In this document: positions 18,001 to 26,748 of the stretch, piece by piece | How the letters are laid out: each line of letters begins with the position of its first letter | How positions within the stretch are numbered: the stretch's first letter is position 1 | Assembly: GCA_903934875.1 (NCBI GenBank) | Contig: CAIZPP010000277.1 | Span: forward strand, 1 to 64,000 | Origin: an uncultured Methylococcaceae bacterium | Lineage (GTDB): Bacteria > Pseudomonadota > Gammaproteobacteria > Methylococcales > Methylococcaceae | DNA length: 64,000 nt | Direction of reading: 5' to 3' | Position numbers and translations under genes: made by a program | Notes under the pieces: model-generated | What the model was told of the DNA's origin: nothing | What the model saw: only the letters and a program-made list of their open reading frames with translations | Database searches by the model: none

Positions 18001-21000
18001 GAGGTGGATGGCCAGGACGGGACTTTTTCCATTAAAGCACGGGAATACACCGGTTCCGAGCCTTTCGTCCTGCATGTGACTGGGCGCATCCTGTGCGATG
18101 CGGGGGGTATTTTGCTGCGCGAAGACGCGCCCGTCCTGCCCAAGCGCAAACCTGATTTCGACAGCCACCAACATCAGGCTATGACTCGGCTGTTAGGTTT
18201 GTCTTACGGGCCTGCGTTCCTGGCCTTAGTCCATGGTTGGGTGGAAGGCGATTCCGCGTTGGCCCTGTACCGAATACCGGAAATTTTGGCACCGGAACTG
18301 GACCGCCACCATCTTCACCCCGGTTTACTGGACTCGGCTTTCCAGCTTATCTTTCAAATATTAAAAGATGACCTTACAGCACATGAAGGCATCGCTTTTG
18401 TCCCCGTGAAGCTAGGCAAAATCGTGTTCTGGGCAGATTCTGCACGGCCCCATCTGGCAGTGGCAAGCTTGCGGCGGCGTTCGCCCCACTCGCTGTTAGC
18501 CGATTTTACGCTGTTCGACAATACTGGCCTGACCGTGGCATTGGTTAAAGGCGTGCGCTTCCGCAGCATCCGCCTGCACAAAGGGCGCGGCGACCAACTT
18601 CGCCATTTGGAATGCTGTTCCATCCCCTTGCCGGCCCCACACGGAGTCGAGGCATCCCCTTCCTTGAGTTTCACGCTAACCTTGCAAACTATGAAAGAAG
18701 CGGTGCGGCACTGTGTACTAAAGGGCATCCAGCGCCGATATTCGGAGGAAGTCGATCCGCTGCTTGACAGTTTGTGCAGCCGTTTCATACTGGAATCAAT
18801 CCAAGCCCAAGCCCGACCACGCGGTGCAGCTTCCAGAGGTACGGCATCCTATGGGTTTAGTCCATTCCTGAACCATCTTCTCGCTATGGCGCAAGAGGAT
18901 GGCTTAGTGGAGTTCAAAACGGGCATCACCGACTTGAAGGTGTTGCTATCCCAGGAAAACCAAGTGACCGCTCAAGATATCTGGAACAGTTTGATTAGCG
19001 ATTATCCAGATTACTTTAAAATCATCCATGCCGTGGGCAGGGTCGGTATGCACTTGCAATCTTTGCTGGATGGCACTGTACAGTTGCAATCGGTTTGCAA
19101 CACGGATTTTTCAGCACTCGCCCGGCAGGCGCTCGGTGCCGACTGCAGGTTTGCCATCGGAAAAGCGATGCGCAGCCTCATTGCAGAGGCATTGAATTGC
19201 CTCCCCGAAGGACAGCGGATTGGGATTCTTGAAGTTTGCGAAGGCCCGCCATTATTCGCTCTGGATCTATGCCTGACACTCGATTTCGAGCGGATGGATT
19301 TCGGCTTTGCCAGCACTAATCCCGAATCGCTTGAAGAAGCCCGACGGCTGCGGGAAAAATTCCCGGCCATTGGCATCAACACCATTGCCACGGCAAGCTT
19401 GAGACAGAATCCTGTTGAAGCAACCGGCGGGTTGTTCCATCTAGCCGTGGTCACCCTCGATTTTATGGATGCTAGGGACGCATTGAGAGCATTGGAATAT
19501 GTGGCAACCCGTTTGATGCCAGGCGCATCCATCATATTTCTCGGACAGCATGGGTCGCGCTGGATTGATTTCGTTTTTGGCGAGCAGCCAAAATGGTGGC
19601 CAGAACCTGCGGTTGGCAACTTGGGTTCGCGGCAGCAACCCATGCACTTCTGGAAAGATCAGATGGAACGGATGGGCTTCTCTGCGCCCACTTTGTTAGA
19701 GTTTTACCCTGACACTGCATCGGGTTCATACCTGTTGGTCGGCCAATTTGACGGTATCAATATTGAATTTCTGCAGGCTTCGATCACTCTACCTGGAAAC
19801 TGGTTAATCCTGACCGATGAACAGGGTTATCCAGCAGCCTTGGCCGAGCGTCTGAGAAAAAAACTGACTGGGCGGGGCGCAAGCGTCAAGGTGATTTCAG
19901 GTTCAGACATCGGGCAAATTCTGCTGGATGCGCAAACCGACACCGGCCCTTTGGATGGCATTGTCCATTTGGTGGGCTTAAATGCGTTGCCGCCGCCGCA
20001 TGAAGAGTCATTCCGGGGTGTTCGGCAGCAAATTGATCGCTGCCAATCGGTCGCATCCCTAATCAAGGCATGCGAGTCCATCCCAACTAGCGCGTGTTGC
20101 TGGATCGTCACTGCCGGGGCAATGGCCGACACACTGCCAAACCGCCATCCTTCGGCCTGGCGCAGCTCGACGGCATCAATTGGCGATGCCTCGCTATGGG
20201 GTTTTGCCCGGACTTTGGCGAACGAGACACCCAAGAATCCAATCTGTCTTATCGATCTTGAGGATCCATGCGCATTGGAAGCCGCCGTTGCCGCCTTGGA
20301 CCGCGAGTTTCTGGCCCATGACGGTGAGCAGGAAGTCGTCATCACTGCCACGGGAGGACGCTTCGTACCCAGGCTCAAGCTAAAGCCACCCCCAGGTGTC
20401 TATGAATCTGCCGCAGATAGGGAAAACTCGGTGCTTCGCCTAGGATTCCAGATGCCCGGCCAGTTGCGTAACTTGCGTTGGGAGAAGCATCCCCGCACCG
20501 TTCCGGGTAGCCTTGATCTGGAAGTCGAGGTTCGTGCGACCGGACTTAATTTCCGCGATGTGATGTATGCCCTCGGGATGCTGTCCGACGAGGCGGTCGA
20601 AAACGGTTTTGCCGGACCGAGCTTGGGATTGGAGTTTGCTGGGATAGTCCACTCCATTGGCTCCGGCATCACGGGATTCGCAGCGGGCGACCATGTCGTG
20701 GGTTTTGGCCCTTCCAGCTTCAGTAATAGAGTGGTGACCCAGAGCAATGCCATAGCTCACATTCCACCGGGGCTGTCGTTCGAGTCCGCTGCGACTATAC
20801 CCAGTGCGTTCTTCACCGCTTACTATGCGTTGCGCCATCTCGCACGCCTAGGGAAAGGGGAAAAAGTGCTGATACACGGCGCAACCGGCGGGGTCGGCAT
20901 CGCCGCCATCCAAGTCGCGAAATGGTCCGGGGCGGAAATTTTCGCCACGGCGGGGTCCGACGAAAAGCGAGATTTCCTTCGCCTGCTGGGCATAGAACAG

Positions 21001-22704
21001 GTCTACGATTCGCGCTCCTTGGCATTCGCCGACGAAATCCTTGTGGCCACAGGTGGGATGGGGGTGGATGTCGTCCTGAATTCTTTGGCCGGTGAGGCGG
21101 TCAACCGCAATTTGCGTGTGCTCAAACCCTTCGGGCGATTCTTGGAGCTTGGCAAGCGTGACTTTTACGAGAATAGCAGGATTGGGTTACGGCCTTTTCG
21201 CAACAACATCAGTTATTTCGGCATTGATGCCGATCAACTGATGTCCGAACAGCCGCATTTAACCGGTCAATTGTTTGCTGAAATCATGGCCTTGTTTGCC
21301 GATGGGGTGCTTTACCCCTTGCCATACCATGCCTTTGAGGCCGAAGGCGTGGTGGATGCCTTCCGCTATATGCAACAATCGAAGCAGATTGGCAAGATCG
21401 TCGTCACTTACCACAATGGGATTTCCTGCTTCCACCCGGATAGCAGGCGGGCGGGCCAGCGGCTTAGGCTTTCCAGCGACGGTGCCTATCTGGTCACCGG
21501 TGGACTGGGCGGTTTTGGCTTGAAGACAGCGCTATGGCTGGTTGAAAAAGGTGCCCGCCAACTTATCTTAGTTAGCCGTCAAGGCTTGGTGTCGGATGCA
21601 GCCAAACAGTCCGTCGCGGCAATGGAAAGCACAGGAGTGCAGGTTTTGGCGGCTGCCTGCGATGTGACCGACAAAGGGCAGTTGTCGGCTTTACTGCAGG
21701 ATGCGGCCAAGCGTTTTTCTCCGTTGCGGGGCATCGTCCATTCGGCCATGGTGATTGACGACGCACTGATCCGCAACATGGACGAAGGGCAGATGCGCCG
21801 GGTTTTCGAACCCAAGATTTTAGGTGCGCAAAACCTTCATGAACTCACACTTGGGACAAAGCTGGACTTCTTCATTCTGTTCTCGTCCGCCACTACGCTG
21901 TTCGGTAGCCCTGGGCAAGGCAACTACATAGCCGCCAACACTTGGCTTGAGGCATTAGCCAGGCATCGCCGAGGATTGGGTCTGCCAGCCACCAGCGTAT
22001 TGTGGGGAGCCATAGGCGACACAGGGTTCCTTGCACGCAACGAGAAAGTCAGGGATGCCTTGCAAAACCGCATGGGCGGCGCACCGATCCAATCCTCTGT
22101 GGCGCTAGATGTGCTTGAGCGGCTTTTGCTGGACGACAGTTCCGGGGAGGGCGTTCTTGATTTTGACTGGAAGGCACTCAGCCGTTTTCTGCCGAACGCA
22201 GGAAAACCGAAGTTCCGTGGGCTGGCACTGCATGCCGACGAATTCGACAACGGCGAAGATAGGGCGGAGAACTTAAACCAGTTGTTGGTCGAATCTTCCG
22301 ACGAGGAATTGTTGGACATCTTTGTGAACATGCTGAAACAGGAAGTTGGCGAAATTCTGCGTGTCTCCCCTGAGAGGATCGATGCCTTTAAGTCAATTCA
22401 CCTGATGGGGCTGGATTCACTGATGGGTGTCGAGTTGGCTGTCGCAGTGGAATCCCGTTTCGGCATCAGGCTACCGGTGATGGCCTTGAACGAAAGCCCA
22501 AGCATAGACAAGCTGGCAGTGCGCATACTGACCCAACTGCGCGGCAACGAAGACTCTGACGCAATAGCGGCAGAGCAGGCTCTAGGACAGGTGCGGCAGG
22601 TAGCTGCCCAACATGCGGCGGATGTCCCGGAGGATGTCATCACCCGCATTGCAGAAGATTTGACGGATGGACGCACAGCCTACCCTGATCAAATGACCCG
22701 GTGA
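15085..22704 (+). CDS. Highly reducing type I polyketide/fatty-acid synthase of capsule locus (WcbR/RkpA type)
   Basis: 2539 residues, one module. KS: DTACSSS with Cys171, VEAHGTGTSVGDP, KSNLGHLEAASG. AT: GHSVGE with Ser617 and YAFHSPSMD, pointing to a malonyl-type extender. DH: HVVGDATVFP with His919 and Asp1083 in LLDSAFQ. Residues ~1200-1560 look like a C-methyltransferase whose SAM loop is degraded (ILEVCEGPP at ~1381-1389). ER: GATGGVGIA at ~1932. KR: LVTGGLGGFG and Tyr2281. ACP: GLDSLM with Ser2445. It should build a reduced acyl chain iteratively. With the alpha-oxoamine synthase 31 bp downstream it matches the wcbR/wcbT and rkpA/rkpG pairs of capsule loci, where the product is thought to be a lipid needed for capsule assembly; that role is inferred. 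SD AGAGGGA precedes ATG 15085. Confidence 0.9.
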   Translation: MSRVAIIGYSFRFPSTDTASYWDDLLDARDLVTTVEPGRWSADVFHHPGTTHPGTSYTFAAGSIGDVSKFDADFFGISPREAALMDPQHRLLLELSWETLENAGVKPSSLSGSRCGVFIGNASTDYSYRFADDLASIDASTATGNTASTAANRLSYFYNLRGPSMVIDTACSSSLVAFHQACRSIISGESTQALVGGVSLHLHPFGFIIFSKASMLSKRGRCRVFDESADGYVRSEGGGLFFIKDYAQAVADGDPILAVVAHSAINTDGHKSGLTVPNYQAQAELLAEVYARAGISPTEIDYVEAHGTGTSVGDPIEAHALGESLGQRRPPGNPLLIGSVKSNLGHLEAASGVAGLVKALHCIHHRTVPATIGIESPNPNIRFDEWNLKVVTQNRPLRESGTLTIGVNSFGFGGANAHVILQSVVNPAEISPKSKKSRGLPFVLSASSTGGLKAMAKDFSAFLQGSPALTLYDMAYTAAFRREWLEHRLVVFGASHEAVAKELQKFADGETSAAETGVALATVSGVAFIYSGNGAQWLAMGGRLLKNRVFRNAVRRIDVIFRRYADYSVEDDLLGKNGQDRYEHTEFAQPALFAVQVGVTEMLRQSGVYPRAVAGHSVGEVAAAWACGALSLEAAVKVIYHRSKLQETTKGSGQMTAVGQDAQAVGSLLHDLGLVQSVCISGTNSPKGVTVAGSTAGLSRMEDALAHFGLFYKRLELDYAFHSPSMDGIEQGLRQALSGLETSKPVVPFYSTVTGKVLAGEALDAEYWWHNVRQPVSFEQAVKNLLADGFNVCIEVGPHPVLRTYVNDCIKEAGIDGRVIPTLLRGDDDPARVWSAVAQAMIAGVNMDWRFFFPSKGAFVALPNYPWQRERHWHPVTSESLGTLYRKKCHPLLGYPLPQHDLIWESLIDTQTHPALADHVVGDATVFPGAGFAELALASALAWHPGILAEIEELEIRSPLLLSAEHSKLVRLEVDGQDGTFSIKAREYTGSEPFVLHVTGRILCDAGGILLREDAPVLPKRKPDFDSHQHQAMTRLLGLSYGPAFLALVHGWVEGDSALALYRIPEILAPELDRHHLHPGLLDSAFQLIFQILKDDLTAHEGIAFVPVKLGKIVFWADSARPHLAVASLRRRSPHSLLADFTLFDNTGLTVALVKGVRFRSIRLHKGRGDQLRHLECCSIPLPAPHGVEASPSLSFTLTLQTMKEAVRHCVLKGIQRRYSEEVDPLLDSLCSRFILESIQAQARPRGAASRGTASYGFSPFLNHLLAMAQEDGLVEFKTGITDLKVLLSQENQVTAQDIWNSLISDYPDYFKIIHAVGRVGMHLQSLLDGTVQLQSVCNTDFSALARQALGADCRFAIGKAMRSLIAEALNCLPEGQRIGILEVCEGPPLFALDLCLTLDFERMDFGFASTNPESLEEARRLREKFPAIGINTIATASLRQNPVEATGGLFHLAVVTLDFMDARDALRALEYVATRLMPGASIIFLGQHGSRWIDFVFGEQPKWWPEPAVGNLGSRQQPMHFWKDQMERMGFSAPTLLEFYPDTASGSYLLVGQFDGINIEFLQASITLPGNWLILTDEQGYPAALAERLRKKLTGRGASVKVISGSDIGQILLDAQTDTGPLDGIVHLVGLNALPPPHEESFRGVRQQIDRCQSVASLIKACESIPTSACCWIVTAGAMADTLPNRHPSAWRSSTASIGDASLWGFARTLANETPKNPICLIDLEDPCALEAAVAALDREFLAHDGEQEVVITATGGRFVPRLKLKPPPGVYESAADRENSVLRLGFQMPGQLRNLRWEKHPRTVPGSLDLEVEVRATGLNFRDVMYALGMLSDEAVENGFAGPSLGLEFAGIVHSIGSGITGFAAGDHVVGFGPSSFSNRVVTQSNAIAHIPPGLSFESAATIPSAFFTAYYALRHLARLGKGEKVLIHGATGGVGIAAIQVAKWSGAEIFATAGSDEKRDFLRLLGIEQVYDSRSLAFADEILVATGGMGVDVVLNSLAGEAVNRNLRVLKPFGRFLELGKRDFYENSRIGLRPFRNNISYFGIDADQLMSEQPHLTGQLFAEIMALFADGVLYPLPYHAFEAEGVVDAFRYMQQSKQIGKIVVTYHNGISCFHPDSRRAGQRLRLSSDGAYLVTGGLGGFGLKTALWLVEKGARQLILVSRQGLVSDAAKQSVAAMESTGVQVLAAACDVTDKGQLSALLQDAAKRFSPLRGIVHSAMVIDDALIRNMDEGQMRRVFEPKILGAQNLHELTLGTKLDFFILFSSATTLFGSPGQGNYIAANTWLEALARHRRGLGLPATSVLWGAIGDTGFLARNEKVRDALQNRMGGAPIQSSVALDVLERLLLDDSSGEGVLDFDWKALSRFLPNAGKPKFRGLALHADEFDNGEDRAENLNQLLVESSDEELLDIFVNMLKQEVGEILRVSPERIDAFKSIHLMGLDSLMGVELAVAVESRFGIRLPVMALNESPSIDKLAVRILTQLRGNEDSDAIAAEQALGQVRQVAAQHAADVPEDVITRIAEDLTDGRTAYPDQMTR

Positions 22705-22735
22705 TTTCAAACACTGTTTTGTGGAGCAGGAACCG

Positions 22736-24088
22736 ATGACACGCAAAGGGCTTCCCGGCCTTACCGCCCAGATCAAAGACAAGCTGATCCAGCAGGTGCT
22801 GGAGCGGAAGCTGCGCCGGACGAATGACCCGGATACCGTATTGGGTTCGTTTCCGCCAGCACTGGCCGACGGAAGAGAGATTCCAGAGCAGTATTACCGG
22901 TTCCATTTGCACCCTGGCTACCAGCAGATTTGCATTATGAACGACGCAGCTGCACGCCTGGGGCTAAACAACCCTTTTTTCAAGCTGCACGAGGGCACGG
23001 CAGGGGCGCACACGCGCATCGGCGGAAGGGACTATCTGAATTTTGCCAGTTACAACTATCTGGGCTTGTCCGGTCATCCAGACATTGCCAATGCCGCAAA
23101 GTCTGCCATCGACCTATATGGCACATCGGTTTCCGCCAGTCGCTTGGTATCGGGAGACCGCCCTGTCCACCGGGATTTAGAGCGAGGAATCGCGGAGGCC
23201 TACGGCACCGAGGATGCCATCGTATTTGTCAGCGGCCACGCCACCAATGTCACCACGGTTGGGCATTTGTTCGGGCCTAGGGATATCATTCTGCATGACG
23301 AATTGATCCACAACAGCGTCCTCCAAGGAATCCAATTGTCGGGTGCCAAGCGGCTTCCTTTTCCGCACAATAACTGGGCGGCATTGGATGGTATGCTAAG
23401 AGGCCAGCGACGACAGTACGAACGGGTGCTGATTGTCCTAGAGGGTGTCTATAGCATGGACGGTGACTATCCAGACCTGCCGCGCTTCGTCGAAATTAGG
23501 AATAGGCACCGTGCCTTCTTGATGGTGGACGAAGCCCATTCCTTCGGCGTGATGGGCGCTAGGGGTTTGGGCATACGCGACCATTTCGGGCTAAAAGCAG
23601 AAGATGTCGATATCTGGATGGGTACGCTAAGCAAGTCATTGGCTAGTTGCGGCGGCTACATCGCCGGAGCATCCGCACTGGTCGAGCATCTGAAATTCCT
23701 CGCCCCCGGTTTCCTATATAGCGTCGGCATGTCCCCTCCGGTTGCAGCGGCTTCGCTTGCCGCCCTGCAATGCCTGCTCAAAGAACCCGTGCGGGCCAGA
23801 ACTCTACAGGCGCGCGGCGAATATTTTTTGCGGCAGGCAAAGGCAGCCGGGATCGACACTGGAAGCAGTGTCGGCCTAGCCGTGATTCCCGCCATTGTCG
23901 GCAGTTCCGTCAGGGCGACCCGGTTGTCTTCCGCCCTCTTCGACCGAGGCATCAATGTCCAGCCGATTCTTTATCCAGCCGTAGCGGAAAAGTCCGCCCG
24001 CCTGCGCTTTTTCATCTCATGCCAGCACACCGAAGCCGAGATCGCAGAAACGGTTCGCATTCTTGCCCTAGAGTTATCGCTACTTTAG
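22736..24088 (+). CDS. Alpha-oxoamine synthase (AONS/KBL-like PLP enzyme, WcbT/RkpG type)
   Basis: About 450 residues from ATG 22736 behind GGAGCAGG; a GTG at 22721 is an alternative. PLP fold type I with DYLNFASYNYLGLSGHP, the VDEAHSFGVMG aspartate and the lysine in MGTLSKSLASCGG (Lys300). The family condenses an amino acid with an acyl thioester with loss of CO2. An N-terminal extension of ~80 residues before the AONS core is shared with RkpG-like proteins. Coupled to the PKS, it would release or modify the PKS acyl chain as an aminoketone lipid, possibly the capsule anchor precursor. Amino acid substrate unknown. Confidence 0.85.
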   Translation: MTRKGLPGLTAQIKDKLIQQVLERKLRRTNDPDTVLGSFPPALADGREIPEQYYRFHLHPGYQQICIMNDAAARLGLNNPFFKLHEGTAGAHTRIGGRDYLNFASYNYLGLSGHPDIANAAKSAIDLYGTSVSASRLVSGDRPVHRDLERGIAEAYGTEDAIVFVSGHATNVTTVGHLFGPRDIILHDELIHNSVLQGIQLSGAKRLPFPHNNWAALDGMLRGQRRQYERVLIVLEGVYSMDGDYPDLPRFVEIRNRHRAFLMVDEAHSFGVMGARGLGIRDHFGLKAEDVDIWMGTLSKSLASCGGYIAGASALVEHLKFLAPGFLYSVGMSPPVAAASLAALQCLLKEPVRARTLQARGEYFLRQAKAAGIDTGSSVGLAVIPAIVGSSVRATRLSSALFDRGINVQPILYPAVAEKSARLRFFISCQHTEAEIAETVRILALELSLL

Positions 24089-24101
24089 TCTCAATCCAAG
24101 A

Positions 24102-24140
24102 TACAGCGTTTTCAACATCAAAGCGTTACTTGATATGGCA
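24102..24140 (+). repeat. Solo terminus of a type-B MITE
   Basis: TACAGCGTTTTCAACATC followed by AAAGCGTTACTTGATA matches the left end of the type-B MITEs at 39421 and 41826. The rest of the element and the opposite terminus are missing. It lies just after the oxoamine synthase stop. Confidence 0.7.
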
Positions 24141-24187
24141 TATGGTTGTGCTACTCCCGTTTTACTCGAATATTAGATATAAAATGT

Positions 24188-24385
24188 CGGGTGACGCTGA
24201 CCGCCATCCTGGCGAGTAGATATGAGTTCACAGGCTGGGGCGAGGTTTGCAGCGGTTACGCGAATTCATGCATTGTCACGACGACGAATGCCGCCTATAC
24301 TGGCACCACCAATTTCCCCGTATTTAAGATTCATCAACCGATTTGGAAGCGGGTGATAAGCTCAATCATTCAAGTTGGAGGATAA
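24188..24385 (+). pseudogene. Orphan InlB-repeat C-terminal module
   Basis: In frame, this reads VTLTAILASRYEFTGWGEV... CSGYANSC... VFKIHQPIWKRVISSII, a decayed copy of the C-terminal module found in the next two large proteins and in the ice-binding protein. There is no start codon or upstream domain. The normal SIIH end is read through to a stop at 24383-24385, overlapping the next gene's ribosome-binding site. It is a stub left by recombination or deletion of a larger gene. Confidence 0.8.
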
Positions 24386-24386
24386 G

Positions 24387-26732
24387 ATGAAAATTTCAAA
24401 CCCAATGGACTACCGTTATGTTTTGTCTGTATTTCAGGTTTTTATATTGATTGGCATTATTGGAGTAGGCGATGTGGCGAATGCCGCCGTCGATATCAAT
24501 GCAGCCTATAATGTGCTGTCGCAGAGAACCTCAGCGGTACAAACCGCGTTTTATGTTTATCAGGATGCCGATTCGGCTTTCAACCATGGCGTTCCGTCTG
24601 GATTTATTGGTGACACCTCGACGATTTCCCTCAATGCCGCTTGCGTCAATGATGCCCTTTCTCCATTCGGTTGCAGTACAGATACAAATGCTTTGGACCG
24701 CCAGCAGGGTACGGTAGTCAGGATATGGTTTGGAAACCAGGCTAGTTGGGCTGGGGTCAGTTTCGTGGAACCGCAAGATTGGTATAACAACCTAGTAGGG
24801 CAGGGCTACAACTTGACGGGTGCTACTAATTTGGTCTTTGATGTCCGCTCGCCCACGCCGAATGGTTTTCGTGTCCAGTTTGGCTTTGCGGGCCAAACGA
24901 TGGCCTATTTTATCAACATCTCTCAAAGCACTACTTTTACGACGCTTACCATCCCGTTAGCCGCGTTTAACGTCACACTAGCTGATTTGGCTTCCGCACA
25001 TGTATTATTCACAGTGGTTACGAATAATCAGGATGCACCCAATGGTGGCATCCTGTTGCTGGACAACATCCGATTTGAGCCAGTGCCGACCCAACAAAAA
25101 TCAGCCTTGGGTCTGCCACTTAGTACACAAACCTTTGGAGTCGTGACACCGCAGAATCCGGTGCCTAGCGACCAGGCCAACAAGAATGTTGCCAGCCTTT
25201 ACGAGTCTGCCTTGACCTTGCTGGCCCTGTTAGAGCGGGGTGGCTCCACTGATTTGGTTAATGCCAAACTGATTGCAGATGCAATGGATTACGCACTGGC
25301 CCATGACAACCACGGGGATTATTTGCCGCCTTTCCCTAGTAGTAGCCCGCTGGGTTTGCACAATGCCTATGAAAGCGGTGATATTGCCTTGTTCAATGGT
25401 CAGGGCGCAGGTGCGGGTCAGCAAGGCGATATTCGAGTGGCCGGTTTCAGTTCCTCTACTTGCTCCCCGTCAAACTATTGCGTGATGCTAGACGGTGCGA
25501 CCGGTGGAAATAATGCATTTGCCGTCCTTGGACTTATTTCGGCTTACAATCGCTTCTTATATACTCGCTATCTTAATGATGCGACATCCATCGGGCAGTG
25601 GATTATCAACCAATTGCTGGATACCACCAATACTGGTTATGGTGGGTATTTCCTCGGCTATCCTGACGGAGGTGTTGCTCCCCCTAAAACCTTGCAACAG
25701 GGCAAATCTGTGGAAAACAACGCCGATATTTTTGCAGCGTTCTCGGCATTGGCGTTTGCCGAGCAACAATTGGGGAATGCTGCGCAAGCAAGCTATTGGA
25801 CGGCCCAAGCGAATGTCGCGGGTGATTTTGTCATGCAAATGTACGATAAGTCGCGTGGCTGCTTTTTTGCTGGCACGGTTCCCATCGGGTCTGGAGTGGG
25901 GGTCGGCATTCAGCCCAATGGACCCACGAAAGGCTCTGACACAATCAATACATTTGACTTTCTTGATTCCAATAGTTTCACCATCTTGGCGATGGCGGGT
26001 TCCCCCCGCTATGCCAAGGCGATTGACTGGCATTTGCCCGCCCAGTGCATAGGGAATATGTTTGGTCAAACCGTGACCGCTGCCAATAACACTTATTCGG
26101 GTTTCAATATCGTCTCAGGCGGGAATGGCGTTGCCTGGGAATTTACCGGGCAAGCGACCACGGTGATGAATTATGTCGATCAACGCTATAATGATTCGCG
26201 TTTTGCCAGCCAAACGGCGGCTTATCTCGTCCAAATCGCGCAAGCCCAAGCAAGCTCGCCTTTCGGTGATGGATCGGGTTTGGTGGCGAGCACTCTGCAA
26301 AATGGGGATACCTTGGCCCCGGCTGCGCAATGTCTGGTCACCCCTTACCAGTGTATCCCCGAACGTGTGGGCTTGGCGGCAACGGCTTGGGCAATTTTTG
26401 CGGCACAAAATTACAACCCGCTTGATCTATTGCCAAAGTATCAGTTGAACGTCACCAACAACACCCCTAATGACGGCACGGTTATCAGTGATTCAGGTGG
26501 CATAAAGTGCGGGGCAGTTTGTTCCCAAGTCTATGATAGCGGTAGTGTAGTCGTGTTGTCCGCTTTGCCCGCAAACGGATACCAATTCACTGGCTGGGGC
26601 GGGGCTTGCAGCGGTTATGGAAATTCATGCACCGTTACAATGAGTACAGCCGAAACCGTCACTGCCAACTTCGCAGTCTTTAAGATTCACCAGCCGGCTT
26701 GGAAACGGGTGGTAAAATCAATCATCCACTGA
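24387..26732 (+). CDS. Exported alpha-barrel protein (putative glycoside-hydrolase-like) with C-terminal InlB-repeat module
   Basis: About 781 residues. ATG 24387 is set by GGAGG five bases upstream. A signal peptide (hydrophobic QVFILIGIIGVGDVANA) is followed by a beta-sandwich of ~200 residues (FVEPQDWYNNL, TNLVFDVRSP, ILLLDNIRFEPV) like carbohydrate-binding modules. Residues ~250-690 are helix pairs with aromatic repeats (NNAFAVLGLISAYNRFLY, NADIFAAFSALAFAEQQLG) that resemble (alpha/alpha)6 glycoside hydrolase/epimerase barrels. The C-terminus is an InlB-type repeat (YQFTGWGGACSGYGNSCTVTM) and the tail HQPAWKRVVKSIIH. Probably secreted or surface-bound polysaccharide-active protein; no catalytic residues assigned. 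The next gene starts 10 bp downstream. Confidence 0.75.
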   Translation: MKISNPMDYRYVLSVFQVFILIGIIGVGDVANAAVDINAAYNVLSQRTSAVQTAFYVYQDADSAFNHGVPSGFIGDTSTISLNAACVNDALSPFGCSTDTNALDRQQGTVVRIWFGNQASWAGVSFVEPQDWYNNLVGQGYNLTGATNLVFDVRSPTPNGFRVQFGFAGQTMAYFINISQSTTFTTLTIPLAAFNVTLADLASAHVLFTVVTNNQDAPNGGILLLDNIRFEPVPTQQKSALGLPLSTQTFGVVTPQNPVPSDQANKNVASLYESALTLLALLERGGSTDLVNAKLIADAMDYALAHDNHGDYLPPFPSSSPLGLHNAYESGDIALFNGQGAGAGQQGDIRVAGFSSSTCSPSNYCVMLDGATGGNNAFAVLGLISAYNRFLYTRYLNDATSIGQWIINQLLDTTNTGYGGYFLGYPDGGVAPPKTLQQGKSVENNADIFAAFSALAFAEQQLGNAAQASYWTAQANVAGDFVMQMYDKSRGCFFAGTVPIGSGVGVGIQPNGPTKGSDTINTFDFLDSNSFTILAMAGSPRYAKAIDWHLPAQCIGNMFGQTVTAANNTYSGFNIVSGGNGVAWEFTGQATTVMNYVDQRYNDSRFASQTAAYLVQIAQAQASSPFGDGSGLVASTLQNGDTLAPAAQCLVTPYQCIPERVGLAATAWAIFAAQNYNPLDLLPKYQLNVTNNTPNDGTVISDSGGIKCGAVCSQVYDSGSVVVLSALPANGYQFTGWGGACSGYGNSCTVTMSTAETVTANFAVFKIHQPAWKRVVKSIIH

Positions 26733-26748
26733 GGGGGTTAACTTGAGA

